A DNA stretch of 35,828 nt from Gammaproteobacteria bacterium (lineage in GTDB: Bacteria > Pseudomonadota > Gammaproteobacteria > Thiohalomonadales > Thiohalomonadaceae). The position numbers and the translations under genes were made by a program. The notes beneath the pieces are model-generated. The model saw only the letters and a list, made by a program, of their open reading frames with translations, had not been told where the DNA came from and ran no database searches. Shown here piece after piece: positions 17,470 to 25,931 of this stretch (position 1 is its first letter; each line of letters begins with the position of its first letter). The DNA is taken from contig JALOAT010000042.1 of the NCBI GenBank assembly GCA_023228645.1, positions 1 to 35,828 on the forward strand, read 5' to 3'.

Positions 17470-18145
17470 GTTGCGAAATCAGTTGGTTCAGCGCCGCTTC
17501 GGCGGCGGCCTGTTCGGCACGGCGGCGGCTGGCGCCGACACCTTCGGTGGGTTCGGGCAGGCCGCCGACGGTACAGTGCACCACGAAGGTCTGGTCGTGG
17601 GCCTCGCCGGTGACGGAGATCACCTCGTACTGGGGCAGCGGCAGGCGGCGGGACTGGAGGAATTCCTGCAGCTGCGTTTTCGGGTCCTTGAGGTTTTCTG
17701 CCGGCGACATCTTGTCCAGGTCGTCACCGTATAAGGTCAGGATCAAGCGGCGCGCGGCATCGATGCCGCCATCCAGGTAGACCGCACCGATGATGGCCTC
17801 CAGCGCATCCGCGAGGATGGAGGCGCGACGATAGCCGCCGCTCTTGAGTTCACCCGAGCCGAGCTGGAGATAGTCGCCAAGATTCAGCTGCCGAGCCAGC
17901 TCCGCCAACGCGTCGCCCTTGACCAGCGAGGCCCGCAAGCGGCTCAGGCGGCCTTCGTCGAGGCTGGGGAAACGCACGTACAACTCCGAGGAAACGACGA
18001 AGCTGAGGATCGCGTCACCCAGGAATTCCAGGCGTTCATTGTGCCGGCTGCCGAAGCTGCGGTGGGTCAGCGCACAGCGCAACAGGTCCGGGTCTTTGAA
18101 ACCGTAGCCGAGCGCCTTGTTCAACCTGTCGAGCGGAGGATTCAA
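17444..18145 (-). CDS. rnc: Ribonuclease III
   Basis: RNase III cleaves double-stranded RNA, including rRNA precursors. The product is 233 residues. The signature NERLEFLGDA lies at 36-45; the second catalytic pair is D113/E116 in ADALEAIIGAVYLD. A dsRNA-binding domain spans about 155-224 and ends in the usual Ala-rich helix. The start is TTG at 18145, overlapping the stop of the DUF4845 gene as TTGA; the N-terminal MNPPLDRLNKALGYGF fits the family. The last eight residues (RPHERKQP) and the TAA come from the GTCCGC terminus of intergenic element D, so the C-terminal tail looks element-derived. Confidence 0.96.
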   Translation of the reverse strand: MNPPLDRLNKALGYGFKDPDLLRCALTHRSFGSRHNERLEFLGDAILSFVVSSELYVRFPSLDEGRLSRLRASLVKGDALAELARQLNLGDYLQLGSGELKSGGYRRASILADALEAIIGAVYLDGGIDAARRLILTLYGDDLDKMSPAENLKDPKTQLQEFLQSRRLPLPQYEVISVTGEAHDQTFVVHCTVGGLPEPTEGVGASRRRAEQAAAEAALNQLISQRPHERKQP

Positions 18146-18516
18146 TGCACCGGGACCTGCACGTCGTGCTCGAAGCTGAGCACGAGATCGATGTTGAACA
18201 TGAATGCCGTGCGCACTTCGTAGTTCACGTTCACGTCGAACATGCCGCTGCGTTGTGTGATTTCCACATCGTCGCGTGTGGCGTTCGTTACATCGTTCAT
18301 GGAGAACCGGCGCAGCAACGCCGTCTGCAGTTGGGAGGGCGTCGAATAGGTCGCCAAGGTGTCTTCCTTGAGAGAACGGACCGCGGAGCCAACGGCGAAA
18401 TCCTGCAAATAAATCGGAAACACCCTGAGTAGAAACAGGACCACCACGGCGAGGGCGGCCAGGAGGAACGCCCAGCTGATCATCGTCATTCCGCGTTGAT
18501 GCCTTGCAAATGTCAT
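18142..18516 (-). CDS. DUF4845 family membrane protein
   Basis: This 124-residue protein has one N-terminal transmembrane helix (about 12-32) after a short basic start (MTFARHQRGMTMISW), then a small predicted periplasmic domain. It matches the DUF4845 family, whose genes usually lie between lepB and rnc in gammaproteobacteria, as here. The N-terminus resembles a pilin-like leader (RGMTMIS), but the function is not established. The ribosome-binding site GGAGAG lies shortly before the ATG. It follows lepB by 24 bases and overlaps rnc by 4, so it belongs to the lepA-lepB-rnc unit. Confidence 0.88.
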   Translation of the reverse strand: MTFARHQRGMTMISWAFLLAALAVVVLFLLRVFPIYLQDFAVGSAVRSLKEDTLATYSTPSQLQTALLRRFSMNDVTNATRDDVEITQRSGMFDVNVNYEVRTAFMFNIDLVLSFEHDVQVPVH

Positions 18517-18540
18517 AAGCTCTCTCCCATCCCCTTGGAA

Positions 18541-19395
18541 TTATTCGATGCTGGAACCGATGCGGCTCCAGTTCACGGTCTCACCCGCACCGATCAGGCA
18601 GGCGAAAAGACCACGCTGCCCGCAGTCGATGTTCCACCAGATGAAGAACGCCTTGCCGACCAGATTTTCGTCCGGCACAGGCCCCCAGAATCGGCTGTCA
18701 CGGCTGTTGTCGCGGTTGTCACCCATGGCGAAATAGTGCCCTTCGGGCACGGTGTATTGGAACGGACGCTCGAAGGCGTTGGGCACCACCAGGACCTCGT
18801 GGTTCACCCCGCCGAGATGTTCCATGCGCTGGCTCGCGCCGCTCATGGACGCACCGGATCCCTCGCCCACGTAGGTGCCGATAGGCGTCTGCGCCATGGG
18901 CTCACCGTTCACGTACAACACCTTGTCCTGGTATACGAGGTGATCGCCCGGGACGCCGACCACACGCTTGATGTAATCGATGCGCGGGTCTTCCGGATAG
19001 CGGAACACTGCGATATCACCGCGCTCGGGACTGCCCAGGTCCAGCACCCTGGTATTCAGCACCGGCAGGCGCAGCCCGTAGGAGAACTTGTTCACCAGAA
19101 TGAAATCGCCCACCAGCAGGGTCGGCATCATGGAGCCGGACGGGATGCGAAACGGCTCCACCACGAACGAGCGCACCACCAGCACGGCGAGGATGATGGG
19201 AAAGAACGAGCGCGCGACCTCGACCACCGCCGGTTCCTTGGCCGCGGCCTGCGCCGCCTCCTGACCACCCGCCACGCCTGCCAATTCCGCGACGCGGGCG
19301 CGGCGCTTCGGCGCCCAGAACAGCGCATCCAGCGCCCAGATCACGCCGGTGATGAAGGTCGCCGCAACCAGCAGCAACGGAAAGCTCACATTCAT
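18541..19395 (-). CDS. lepB: Signal peptidase I
   Basis: LepB removes signal peptides from exported proteins at the outer face of the inner membrane. The product is 284 residues with two N-terminal transmembrane segments (about 4-26 and 64-79). The catalytic serine is S88 in IPSGSMMPT and the general-base lysine K143 in DYIKRVVGVPGD. MGDNRDNSRDSR near residue 225 is the family's box E. Spacing matches the E. coli enzyme. The ATG overlaps the lepA stop as ATGA. It is the likely processing enzyme for the exported proteins in this window. Confidence 0.97.
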   Translation of the reverse strand: MNVSFPLLLVAATFITGVIWALDALFWAPKRRARVAELAGVAGGQEAAQAAAKEPAVVEVARSFFPIILAVLVVRSFVVEPFRIPSGSMMPTLLVGDFILVNKFSYGLRLPVLNTRVLDLGSPERGDIAVFRYPEDPRIDYIKRVVGVPGDHLVYQDKVLYVNGEPMAQTPIGTYVGEGSGASMSGASQRMEHLGGVNHEVLVVPNAFERPFQYTVPEGHYFAMGDNRDNSRDSRFWGPVPDENLVGKAFFIWWNIDCGQRGLFACLIGAGETVNWSRIGSSIE

Positions 19396-21200
19396 TTGTT
19401 GTCCTTGCCTACGTGCAGCACGGCCAGGAAGGCCTCCTGCGGGACTTCCACGGAACCCAGTTGCTTCATGCGTTTCTTGCCCGCCTTCTGTTTTTCCAGC
19501 AGCTTGCGCTTGCGGGTGATGTCACCACCATAACACTTGGCCAGTACGTTCTTGCGCAACGCCTTCACTGTGGCGCGAGCAATGATATGCGCACCGATGG
19601 CCGCCTGGATGGCCACGTCGAACATCTGGCGGGGAATCAGCTCGGCCATTTTCTCCACCAGCTCGCGACCGCGGTACTGGGCCTGTTCCTGATGCACGAT
19701 GATGGACAGGGCGTCCACACGGTCGCCGTTGATGAGCAGATCGAGCTTCACCAGTTTTGCCGGCTGGAAGCGCTCGAAGTGGTAATCGAGGGAGGCGTAG
19801 CCACGACTCACGGACTTGAGGCGGTCGAAGAAATCGAGCACCACCTCGTTCATGGGCATCTCGTAACTGAGCTGAACCTGGTTACCCGCATACAGCATTT
19901 TCTTCTGTACGCCGCGCTTTTCCACGCACAGGGTCATCACGTTGCCAAGGTACGGTTGGGGCACCAGGATGTTGGCGGTGATGATGGGTTCGCGGATCTC
20001 GGCGATGTAGTTGACCGCCGGCAGCTTGGCCGGGTTGTCGACCTGGACCACCTCGCCCTTGGTGCTTTCGACCTCGTAGACCACGGTGGGTGCGGTGGTG
20101 ATGAGGTTCAGATCGTATTCGCGCTCCAGACGTTCCTGCACGATCTCCATGTGCAGCATACCGAGGAAGCCGCAACGGAAACCGAAGCCGAGGGCCTGCG
20201 AGGTCTCCGGCTCGAAGAACAGCGCGGCGTCGTTGAGGCGCAGTTTGCCGAGGGCCTCGCGCAGGCCTTCGTATTCCTCGGCACTGACCGGGAACAGGCC
20301 GGCGAACACCCGCGGCTGCACCTGCTTGAAGCCGGGCAGCGGCTCAGCGGCCGGGTTTTCGCTCTGGGTGATGGTGTCACCCACCGGCGCGCCGTCGATC
20401 TCCTTGATGCCGGCGATCATGAAGCCCACCTCGCCCGCAGCGAGGGATTCCAGGTCGTGCATCTTGGGCGTGAAAATGCCTACCCGATCCACCTGGTAGC
20501 TGCGGCCCGTGGACATGACGGTGATCTTCTGGCGCTTGTTGAGGGTGCCCTGGGTCACGCGCACCAGCGAGACCACACCCAGGTAATTGTCGAACCAGGA
20601 GTCGATGATGAGGGCCTTCAGGGGCGCTGTACGATCGCCCTGAGGGGCCGGGATGCGCTGCACCAGCGCCTCCAGCAGGTCGGTGACGCCGATGCCGCTC
20701 TTGGCGCTCACGGCCACCGCGTCCTGGGCCTCGATGCCGATGATCTCCTCGATCTCGGTCTTCACACGGTCGGGATCCGCGGCCGGCAGGTCGATCTTGT
20801 TGAGCACCGGCATGACCTCGAGGCCCTGGTCCAGCGCCGTGTAGCAGTTGGCCACGGTCTGTGCCTCCACGCCCTGGGAAGCGTCCACCACCAGCAGGGC
20901 GCCCTCGCAGGCCGCCAGGGAACGGGACACTTCATAGGAGAAATCCACGTGGCCGGGGGTGTCGATGAAGTTCAGCAGGTAGGTTTCGCCGTCCTTCGCC
21001 TTGTAATTCAGCGAAACGCTGTGGGCCTTGATGGTGATGCCGCGCTCCTTCTCCAGGTCCATGGAATCGAGCACCTGCGCGGACATTTCGCGCTCCGTGA
21101 GGCCCCCGCAGATCTGGATGAAGCGATCGGCCAGGGTCGATTTGCCGTGGTCGATATGCGCGATGATGGAGAAATTTCGGATATGCGTGAGGTCGGTCAC
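19392..21200 (-). CDS. lepA: Elongation factor 4 (LepA), ribosome-associated GTPase
   Basis: LepA/EF4 is a translational GTPase implicated in ribosome function under stress. From the GTG at 21200 the product is 602 residues, the normal family length, beginning MTDLTHIRNFSIIAHIDHGKST with the P-loop around K20. The reading frame continues to a TTG 36 bases upstream, but that extension is absent from the family, so GTG is preferred. DTPGHVDF, NKIDLPAAD and the LepA-specific C-terminal domain (YGGDITRKRKLLEKQKAGKK) are present. The stop overlaps the lepB start. Between it and the upstream glutaredoxin-like gene is about 130 bases with no clear promoter. Confidence 0.97.
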   Translation of the reverse strand: MTDLTHIRNFSIIAHIDHGKSTLADRFIQICGGLTEREMSAQVLDSMDLEKERGITIKAHSVSLNYKAKDGETYLLNFIDTPGHVDFSYEVSRSLAACEGALLVVDASQGVEAQTVANCYTALDQGLEVMPVLNKIDLPAADPDRVKTEIEEIIGIEAQDAVAVSAKSGIGVTDLLEALVQRIPAPQGDRTAPLKALIIDSWFDNYLGVVSLVRVTQGTLNKRQKITVMSTGRSYQVDRVGIFTPKMHDLESLAAGEVGFMIAGIKEIDGAPVGDTITQSENPAAEPLPGFKQVQPRVFAGLFPVSAEEYEGLREALGKLRLNDAALFFEPETSQALGFGFRCGFLGMLHMEIVQERLEREYDLNLITTAPTVVYEVESTKGEVVQVDNPAKLPAVNYIAEIREPIITANILVPQPYLGNVMTLCVEKRGVQKKMLYAGNQVQLSYEMPMNEVVLDFFDRLKSVSRGYASLDYHFERFQPAKLVKLDLLINGDRVDALSIIVHQEQAQYRGRELVEKMAELIPRQMFDVAIQAAIGAHIIARATVKALRKNVLAKCYGGDITRKRKLLEKQKAGKKRMKQLGSVEVPQEAFLAVLHVGKDNK

Positions 21201-21327
21201 TGTGCGGTTTCCGCTCTGGGCGACCGGGACAAACAAAGAGGCGCCCAGAGGGCGCCCCTTCTTGCCGTGGAATCGTGGGGCGAGCCCCCGTCCCGGCCGC
21301 GTGATGGCAGGGGATTCTACCCCATGT

Positions 21328-21567
21328 TCAAGGGGTGGATAAATACCGCTTCAACTCCGGCGGATCGAGGAAATACCGGCAGATCTCCGCCCCGTCGGGG
21401 CCGACGAGCACCGGCACGCTCTGCCCGTAGCGGGCCTGGAGTTCCGGATCGCCGTCCACGTCCACGGGTTCCAATTCAAAGCCGAAGTTGCGGCGATAAG
21501 GCTCCAACTCGTCAAGTACCGCCTCGCACAGGGAACATCCATCACGAAAATAGAAGGTCAGGCGCAT
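21328..21567 (-). CDS. Glutaredoxin-family thiol protein
   Basis: This is a 79-residue protein with a thioredoxin fold of the short glutaredoxin-like (DUF836) type. It begins MRLTFYFRDGCSLCEA, placing the redox pair at C11 and C14 (CSLC). A VPVL segment supplies the cis-proline region. AAGGA lies 6 bases before the ATG at 21567, which decides the start over a longer frame. It lies between mucD and lepA, a common place for this family in gammaproteobacteria. The exact substrate is unknown. Confidence 0.88.
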   Translation of the reverse strand: MRLTFYFRDGCSLCEAVLDELEPYRRNFGFELEPVDVDGDPELQARYGQSVPVLVGPDGAEICRYFLDPPELKRYLSTP

Positions 21568-21579
21568 GTGAAATCCTTG

Positions 21580-21660
21580 GAAAAAGCCTTCAACCACGGA
21601 GACACAGGAAGAGACCATATTCTCCCCTCCGTGTTCTCCGTGGTTAATCGCATTTCCTCT
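21580..21660. repeat. Short composite element G, arms only
   Basis: AAAAAGCCTTCAACCACGGA at 21581-21600 is inverted at 21632-21646 as CTCCGTGGTTAAT, each next to one 9-mer-like unit (GACACAGGA / CCTCCGTGTT). There is no REP core; the arms face each other across about 25 bases and can form a long hairpin between mucD and the glutaredoxin gene. The unit is GGAGACAC rather than GGGGAACAC, so this looks like a diverged relative. Confidence 0.7.
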
Positions 21661-23111
21661 TATTTCTTCGCCGCCGGCACCTTGAGGGCCAGAAAAATGG
21701 GGCCGGCGCGGCGCTGCACCAGCAGGGGTACCGTCTTGCCAGCCGGCAGTTCCGCCGTCAGGCGCTTGAAGTGCGCGGCATTTTCCACGTTCACGTTGTT
21801 GATGCGCACGATCACGTCGCCCGGGCGGACACCCGCGTCGGCCGCCGGCCCCTGTTCCAGCTCGCGCACCAGCACGCCGAACTTACCCAGCTCAAGCTGC
21901 TCGCGCTGATCGGCGGAGAGGTCCGCCACGCCGACGCCCAGCCGGCTGTCCACCGTTTTGCGCGGCTCGGCCGCCGCAGCGATCTCTTCCTCGGCCGGCA
22001 GCTCACCCACCCGCACGGTGAGGGTCTGCTGCTTGCCGTTGCGGATGATCTTCATGGGGATGTCGTCGCCAATGACTGCGCGCCCGACCAGCGGCGGCAG
22101 GTCCGAGGAGTAGTCGACGGACTTGCCGCCGAACTCCACCACTACGTCGCCCACCTGCACACCGGCCTTGGCCGCCGGACTGTCGTCCAGCACCTTGGCC
22201 ACCAAGGCGCCCGACGGGCGCTCCATGCCGAAGGACTCGGCCAGCTCGCGGGTCACGTCCTGGATGAGCACCCCCAGCCAGCCGCGGCTCACATAGCCCT
22301 TCTCCTTGAGCTGCTCCACCACACCCATGGCCACGTCCATGGGGATGGCGAAGGAAAGCCCCATGAAGCCGCCTGTGCGGCTGTAAATCTGGGAGTTGAT
22401 GCCGACGACCTCGCCGTCCAGATTGAACAGCGGCCCTCCCGAGTTGCCCGGATTAATGGCGACGTCAGTCTGGATGAACGGCACATAGCTCTCGGTGGGC
22501 AGGCTGCGGCCCAGGGCACTGACCACGCCCACGGACACCGAGTGGTCGAAGCCGAATGGCGAACCGATGGCCATCACCCACTCGCCTACCTTGAGATCGT
22601 CCGAACGCCCGAGTTTCACCACCGGCAGGCTCTTGGCCTTGACCCGCAGCAGGGCGATGTCGCTGCGTGCATCCGCGCCGATGAGCTCGGCGGTAAGCTC
22701 GCGCCGGTCGGACAGGCGCACGCGGATCTCGTCGGCGCCTTCCACCACGTGGTTGTTGGTGAGGATGAAACCTTCCTGATCGATGATGAACCCGGAGCCG
22801 AGCGAACGATCGGGCATCTCGGGGCCGCCGCCGCGCGGGCCTTCGCCGAAGAAACGCCGGAACAGGTCGTCCCACGGCCCGCCCTCGGGGAAGCGCGGCA
22901 TTTCCTGATGGCCGCGCCGATCGCCAGTCTCATCGGGTGCCGCCTTCTGAGTCGTGCTGATGTTCACCACGGCGGGACTGTACTTGTCGACCAGACGGGT
23001 GAAATCGGGCAGCTCGCGTGCCGTGCACGACGCGGAAAAGAACATGCCGGCGGAGAGGAAAAGAAGCACAAGTTGACGCTTCGAACGGGCAGCGGACCAC
23101 AGCTGTCGCAT
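21660..23111 (-). CDS. mucD: Periplasmic serine protease MucD/DegP-DegQ family
   Basis: This 483-residue HtrA protease degrades or refolds misfolded envelope proteins. It has an N-terminal signal sequence (RSKRQLVLLFLSAGMF) ending near SASCTA; a lipoprotein cysteine at C29 is possible but the lipobox is poor. The catalytic triad is H121 (NNHVVEG), D151 (DARSDIALL) and S224 (GNSGGPL), all intact. Two PDZ domains follow at about 275-365 and 385-475. A GAAGG ribosome-binding site precedes the ATG. It lies 22 bases after rseC, so it is part of the sigma-E operon, as mucD is in Pseudomonas. Confidence 0.96.
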   Translation of the reverse strand: MRQLWSAARSKRQLVLLFLSAGMFFSASCTARELPDFTRLVDKYSPAVVNISTTQKAAPDETGDRRGHQEMPRFPEGGPWDDLFRRFFGEGPRGGGPEMPDRSLGSGFIIDQEGFILTNNHVVEGADEIRVRLSDRRELTAELIGADARSDIALLRVKAKSLPVVKLGRSDDLKVGEWVMAIGSPFGFDHSVSVGVVSALGRSLPTESYVPFIQTDVAINPGNSGGPLFNLDGEVVGINSQIYSRTGGFMGLSFAIPMDVAMGVVEQLKEKGYVSRGWLGVLIQDVTRELAESFGMERPSGALVAKVLDDSPAAKAGVQVGDVVVEFGGKSVDYSSDLPPLVGRAVIGDDIPMKIIRNGKQQTLTVRVGELPAEEEIAAAAEPRKTVDSRLGVGVADLSADQREQLELGKFGVLVRELEQGPAADAGVRPGDVIVRINNVNVENAAHFKRLTAELPAGKTVPLLVQRRAGPIFLALKVPAAKK

Positions 23112-23133
23112 GAATGGACCTTCTTTCGTCTTG

Positions 23134-23604
23134 TCAGTTCTTAAAGTGAACGGGAGCGAATTCTTCCGGCGCCATGCGCAGGATCACCGGGCGATACCGC
23201 GAATCGTTGGCGGCTCGGCTTCCGAACCTGCGCACCCAGGCGAAACCCAGGGCGAGCCCGGCCAGGCCAAGCAGTGCCACCAGGCCATCATTCGCCTGGG
23301 CAAACAGCGCTTCGCCGGCCAGCGCCGCCGCCAGCATCATCAGCAAAGGCGTCAGATAGACGGCCAGCGAGCCGCGCACCAGGGCATCATCGTGCAAGCC
23401 AATCACCACCCGGTCACCGGGCCTGGCGCCGATGGGGTTGTGGGCGACCAGCGTGAGCGCTCGCCGGCCCAGCACCTTGGAGAGCACCGACGTGCCGCAG
23501 CTGCTCTGCGCCACACAATGGCCGCAACTGGTCTTGCGCTGCACCGATTCCACCCAGGCCAGCTCGCCTTCGGTGGTGGTGATCTGGACGGTCTCTTCAA
23601 TCAC
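23134..23604 (-). CDS. rseC: Sigma-E factor regulatory protein RseC/MucC
   Basis: This 156-residue inner-membrane protein belongs to the RseC/MucC family, which modulates sigma-E activity and is also linked to redox functions. The N-terminal domain carries a cysteine cluster C27-x2-C30-x5-C36. Two transmembrane helices lie at about 78-96 and 103-122, and the C-terminus is cytoplasmic. The start is GTG at 23604, overlapping the rseB stop as GTGA. The role of the cysteines, which may bind a metal or Fe-S centre, is inferred from family knowledge. Confidence 0.93.
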   Translation of the reverse strand: MIEETVQITTTEGELAWVESVQRKTSCGHCVAQSSCGTSVLSKVLGRRALTLVAHNPIGARPGDRVVIGLHDDALVRGSLAVYLTPLLMMLAAALAGEALFAQANDGLVALLGLAGLALGFAWVRRFGSRAANDSRYRPVILRMAPEEFAPVHFKN

Positions 23605-24581
23605 GAGGCTTCCCCCGCGAGGGTGACGGAATCACCGATGCGTCGTACGGTCGCAGGCGGGACCTCGCCGATCACCATGATGCGATAGCCGTCCGTGCCG
23701 CGCGTATAGACGTTGACTGCGCCCTTGCGCGACACGCCCATGAAGCTCTTGTCGTCCACGCCCTTTTCGATGAACACCGACACGGATGCCAGGCCATCGG
23801 TGTAGACCAGGTGCTCGACCGGCCCGGCGGTCGCGGCCACCCGGTGGACGCGTCGTATGTCCTGGCGAAATCCCGGCGGCAGGTCCTCCACGCGCCAGGC
23901 GTTCCCGGGCGAGTCTTCCTGGTCGCCGGCGTGCTCCGGCCCGCGCGTGTACCAGGTCAGATCCGTGCCGGTCTGCTGGGGCTCGAAGAATGCCGGCGGC
24001 AGGGCCTCTGCGTGCAGTTTCAGGTCGGTGAACATGAGCCGTTCGATGACCTGCCCGCCCTCGTCCACCAGTTCCGACTTGAGCAACAGCGCGGTCTCTT
24101 CATCGAGCCAGACGTTCTGCCCGTAGCGGTAGGTATCCCGTGGGCGGATGCTCAGTTTACGCGCGGCGCGCTCGGCGACGCGATCGCTGCCGGCCATTTG
24201 TACGTCGTAATAGCCCTCCAGCTGTTCGAGGCGGGTGGGCAGGCTGATGGGAAACGGGCGCGCCGGGCCGGTGGCGTCCACCAGCACGGCCTTGTCGTCC
24301 GGCAGGATGCAGGTGACCTTGTCGTTGTCCCGGATCACCTCGCGGGACGCGCCGTCGAGGGTGACGAGCCGCTCACGTTCGCCCTGTTCGTCGGCGCCGT
24401 GGAAGACCTTCATGGACTGGATGGTGCCCAGGTGCTCGTACACGAAGGTGCCTTCGTAATTGAGCGAATGCGCCGCTTGGGACATGCGGTTCAGCCAGTC
24501 ACCGGCATCCTGCGGGGGCTCCGCCAGGGCACCGAGGGGAAACAGCAGGCCGAACGCGAACAGGATGCCGGAAGACTTCAT
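23601..24581 (-). CDS. rseB: Sigma-E regulatory protein RseB/MucB
   Basis: RseB is a periplasmic protein that binds the outer part of RseA and protects it from proteolysis until envelope stress signals arrive. The 326-residue product has a signal peptide (MKSSGILFAFGLLFPLGALA before EPP), a LolA-like N-terminal domain with NYEGTFVYEH, and the smaller C-terminal domain (GPVEHLVYTDGLASVSVFIE). The length is normal. It overlaps rseA and rseC by 4 bases each. Confidence 0.96.
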   Translation of the reverse strand: MKSSGILFAFGLLFPLGALAEPPQDAGDWLNRMSQAAHSLNYEGTFVYEHLGTIQSMKVFHGADEQGERERLVTLDGASREVIRDNDKVTCILPDDKAVLVDATGPARPFPISLPTRLEQLEGYYDVQMAGSDRVAERAARKLSIRPRDTYRYGQNVWLDEETALLLKSELVDEGGQVIERLMFTDLKLHAEALPPAFFEPQQTGTDLTWYTRGPEHAGDQEDSPGNAWRVEDLPPGFRQDIRRVHRVAATAGPVEHLVYTDGLASVSVFIEKGVDDKSFMGVSRKGAVNVYTRGTDGYRIMVIGEVPPATVRRIGDSVTLAGEAS

Positions 24582-25120
24582 TTAATCGCCTCGCCCCCGG
24601 CGTCCTGGCTCACAATCCGCACGTAAGGCAGCATGCCATGCATGCCGGTGGACACCGAGTGTTCGTTGTGATTGACCAAAAAGGCGTCGAGGCGCGGGTC
24701 GGTGCTCACGGGAGCGGGCGCGGTGCGCTCAGCCACCGGTGCCGGCGTGTTGACGGCCACAGTGGTGGGTGTTTCCTCGTACATGGCTTGGAAGGTAAGG
24801 ATGGCGATGGCCGCCACGGAAGCAGCAATGGCCATGCTGGCGGCGTGCCGCATCAGAGGTTTAAGGTGGCGTTGGATGGTGCGGCGCGGGACCAGGATGA
24901 CCGGTTCGTCCTTGAGCGACGCATGAATGCGTTCGCTCAGGTCAAAATGGATGTGGGCAGGGAGCGTATCGTGCAGGGCATCGCGCATGAGATGGTAACG
25001 CCGCCAGCGGCCGGCCAGGCCCGGTTCCTTGCGCAGGCGCTCCAGCACCCAGGGGACCTCGCGCTCGGGCAATTCGCCGTCCATCAGTGCGGAAATCTGC
25101 TCGTCAATGCTGTTTGCCAT
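24578..25120 (-). CDS. rseA: Anti-sigma-E factor RseA/MucA
   Basis: This membrane anti-sigma factor holds RpoE inactive until regulated proteolysis. From the ATG at 25120 the product is 180 residues. The N-terminal cytoplasmic part (MANSIDEQISALMDGELPE, RWRRYHLMRDAL) is the sigma-binding RseA_N domain. One transmembrane helix spans about 93-112, followed by a Pro/Thr-rich periplasmic tail that would contact RseB. Another in-frame ATG at 25153, 4 bases after the rpoE stop, would add 11 residues and cannot be excluded; the 25120 start fits the family better. Confidence 0.94.
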   Translation of the reverse strand: MANSIDEQISALMDGELPEREVPWVLERLRKEPGLAGRWRRYHLMRDALHDTLPAHIHFDLSERIHASLKDEPVILVPRRTIQRHLKPLMRHAASMAIAASVAAIAILTFQAMYEETPTTVAVNTPAPVAERTAPAPVSTDPRLDAFLVNHNEHSVSTGMHGMLPYVRIVSQDAGGEAIK

Positions 25121-25157
25121 GTGACACCCGCCCAAAAGGCCTTTCGGCTTCATGTTC

Positions 25158-25736
25158 TCACGCTTCAAGCAACGGCTTCAGTCGCTTGTCGATGGCCTCG
25201 CGCGCCCGGAAGATCCGGGACCGCACCGTGCCGATGGGACATGCCATGGCCAAGGCGATGTCCTCGTAACTCAAGCCTTCCAGCTCTCGCAGCGTAATGG
25301 CGGTGCGCAGATCGTCCGGCAGGCCTTCGATGGTCTCGAAGATGACCCGTTCGATCTCGTCGCGCTGCGCCAGCAGCTCCGGCGAATCGCTTTCCCTCAG
25401 TCCGGGCTCCGCCTCGAACTGCATGGCGTCGTCCACGTCCACGTCGGTGTCGGGCGGCCGCCGCCCCTGCGACACCAGATAATTCTTGGCCGTATTGATG
25501 GCAATACGATACAGCCAGGTATAAAACGCACTCTCGCCACGAAAGTTCCCCAGGGCACGGTAGGCCTTGATGAAGCTCTCCTGCGCCACGTCCAGGGCTT
25601 CGCTCTGGTCGCGGACGTATCGGGAGATCAGCTTGACGATCTTGTGTTGGTACTTCAGGACCAATACGTCGAAAGCTGCCTTATCTCCCCTTTGAACCCG
25701 CTCAACCAGTTGCTGGTCGACATTCATCGCGCCCAT
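25158..25736 (-). CDS. rpoE: RNA polymerase sigma-E factor (AlgU/RpoE)
   Basis: This ECF-group sigma factor of 192 residues directs the envelope-stress regulon. Region 2 includes ALDVAQESFIKAYRAL and FYTWLYRIAINTAKNYL; region 4 includes LREL, GLSYEDIALAMACPIGTVRSR. It is close to Pseudomonas AlgU in length and motifs. The ATG at 25736 has GAGGA about 10 bases upstream; a second ATG at 25727 is too far from that site. It is the first gene of the rseABC-mucD unit and divergent from nadB, the usual gammaproteobacterial pairing. A sigma-E-type promoter lies upstream at 25785-25811. Confidence 0.97.
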   Translation of the reverse strand: MGAMNVDQQLVERVQRGDKAAFDVLVLKYQHKIVKLISRYVRDQSEALDVAQESFIKAYRALGNFRGESAFYTWLYRIAINTAKNYLVSQGRRPPDTDVDVDDAMQFEAEPGLRESDSPELLAQRDEIERVIFETIEGLPDDLRTAITLRELEGLSYEDIALAMACPIGTVRSRIFRAREAIDKRLKPLLEA

Positions 25737-25784
25737 TCGGGCTGTTTCCTCCCCGTACAGGAGGACCGTCCCCCTGCACCTGCC

Positions 25785-25811
25785 ATAGACATCGCGGCGG
25801 CGGCCAAGTTC
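25785..25811 (-). promoter_or_regulatory. Candidate sigma-E autoregulatory promoter of rpoE
   Basis: On the minus strand GAACTT (25811-25806) is followed, after exactly 16 bases, by TCTAT (25789-25785). This matches the sigma-E/AlgU consensus GAACTT-N16-TCTGA with one or two changes in the -10. Transcription would start near 25778, leaving a leader of about 40 bases before the rpoE ATG. It implies positive autoregulation of the rpoE-rseABC-mucD operon. Confidence 0.75.
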
Positions 25812-25931
25812 GCGGGCCTCTTTCGGTCACCCGCTTCTTGCCCATATCATAGACAGCCTTATGGGCCTCCGGCACGGATCCGCCTTTCCGTTTATTTTCA
25901 TAGCGTTGATTTCTTACTGCAAGAAGGCACT

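Noticed and set aside
19413..21647. 744-codon plus-strand frame opposite lepA
   Set aside because: A mirror of a highly conserved GTPase gene; the translation is His/Gln/Val-rich without any domain.
25152..25931. Upstream extension of nadB through rpoE
   Set aside because: The frame stays open by chance on the strand opposite rpoE; NadB family members begin near the ATG at 25932, which has a good ribosome-binding site.
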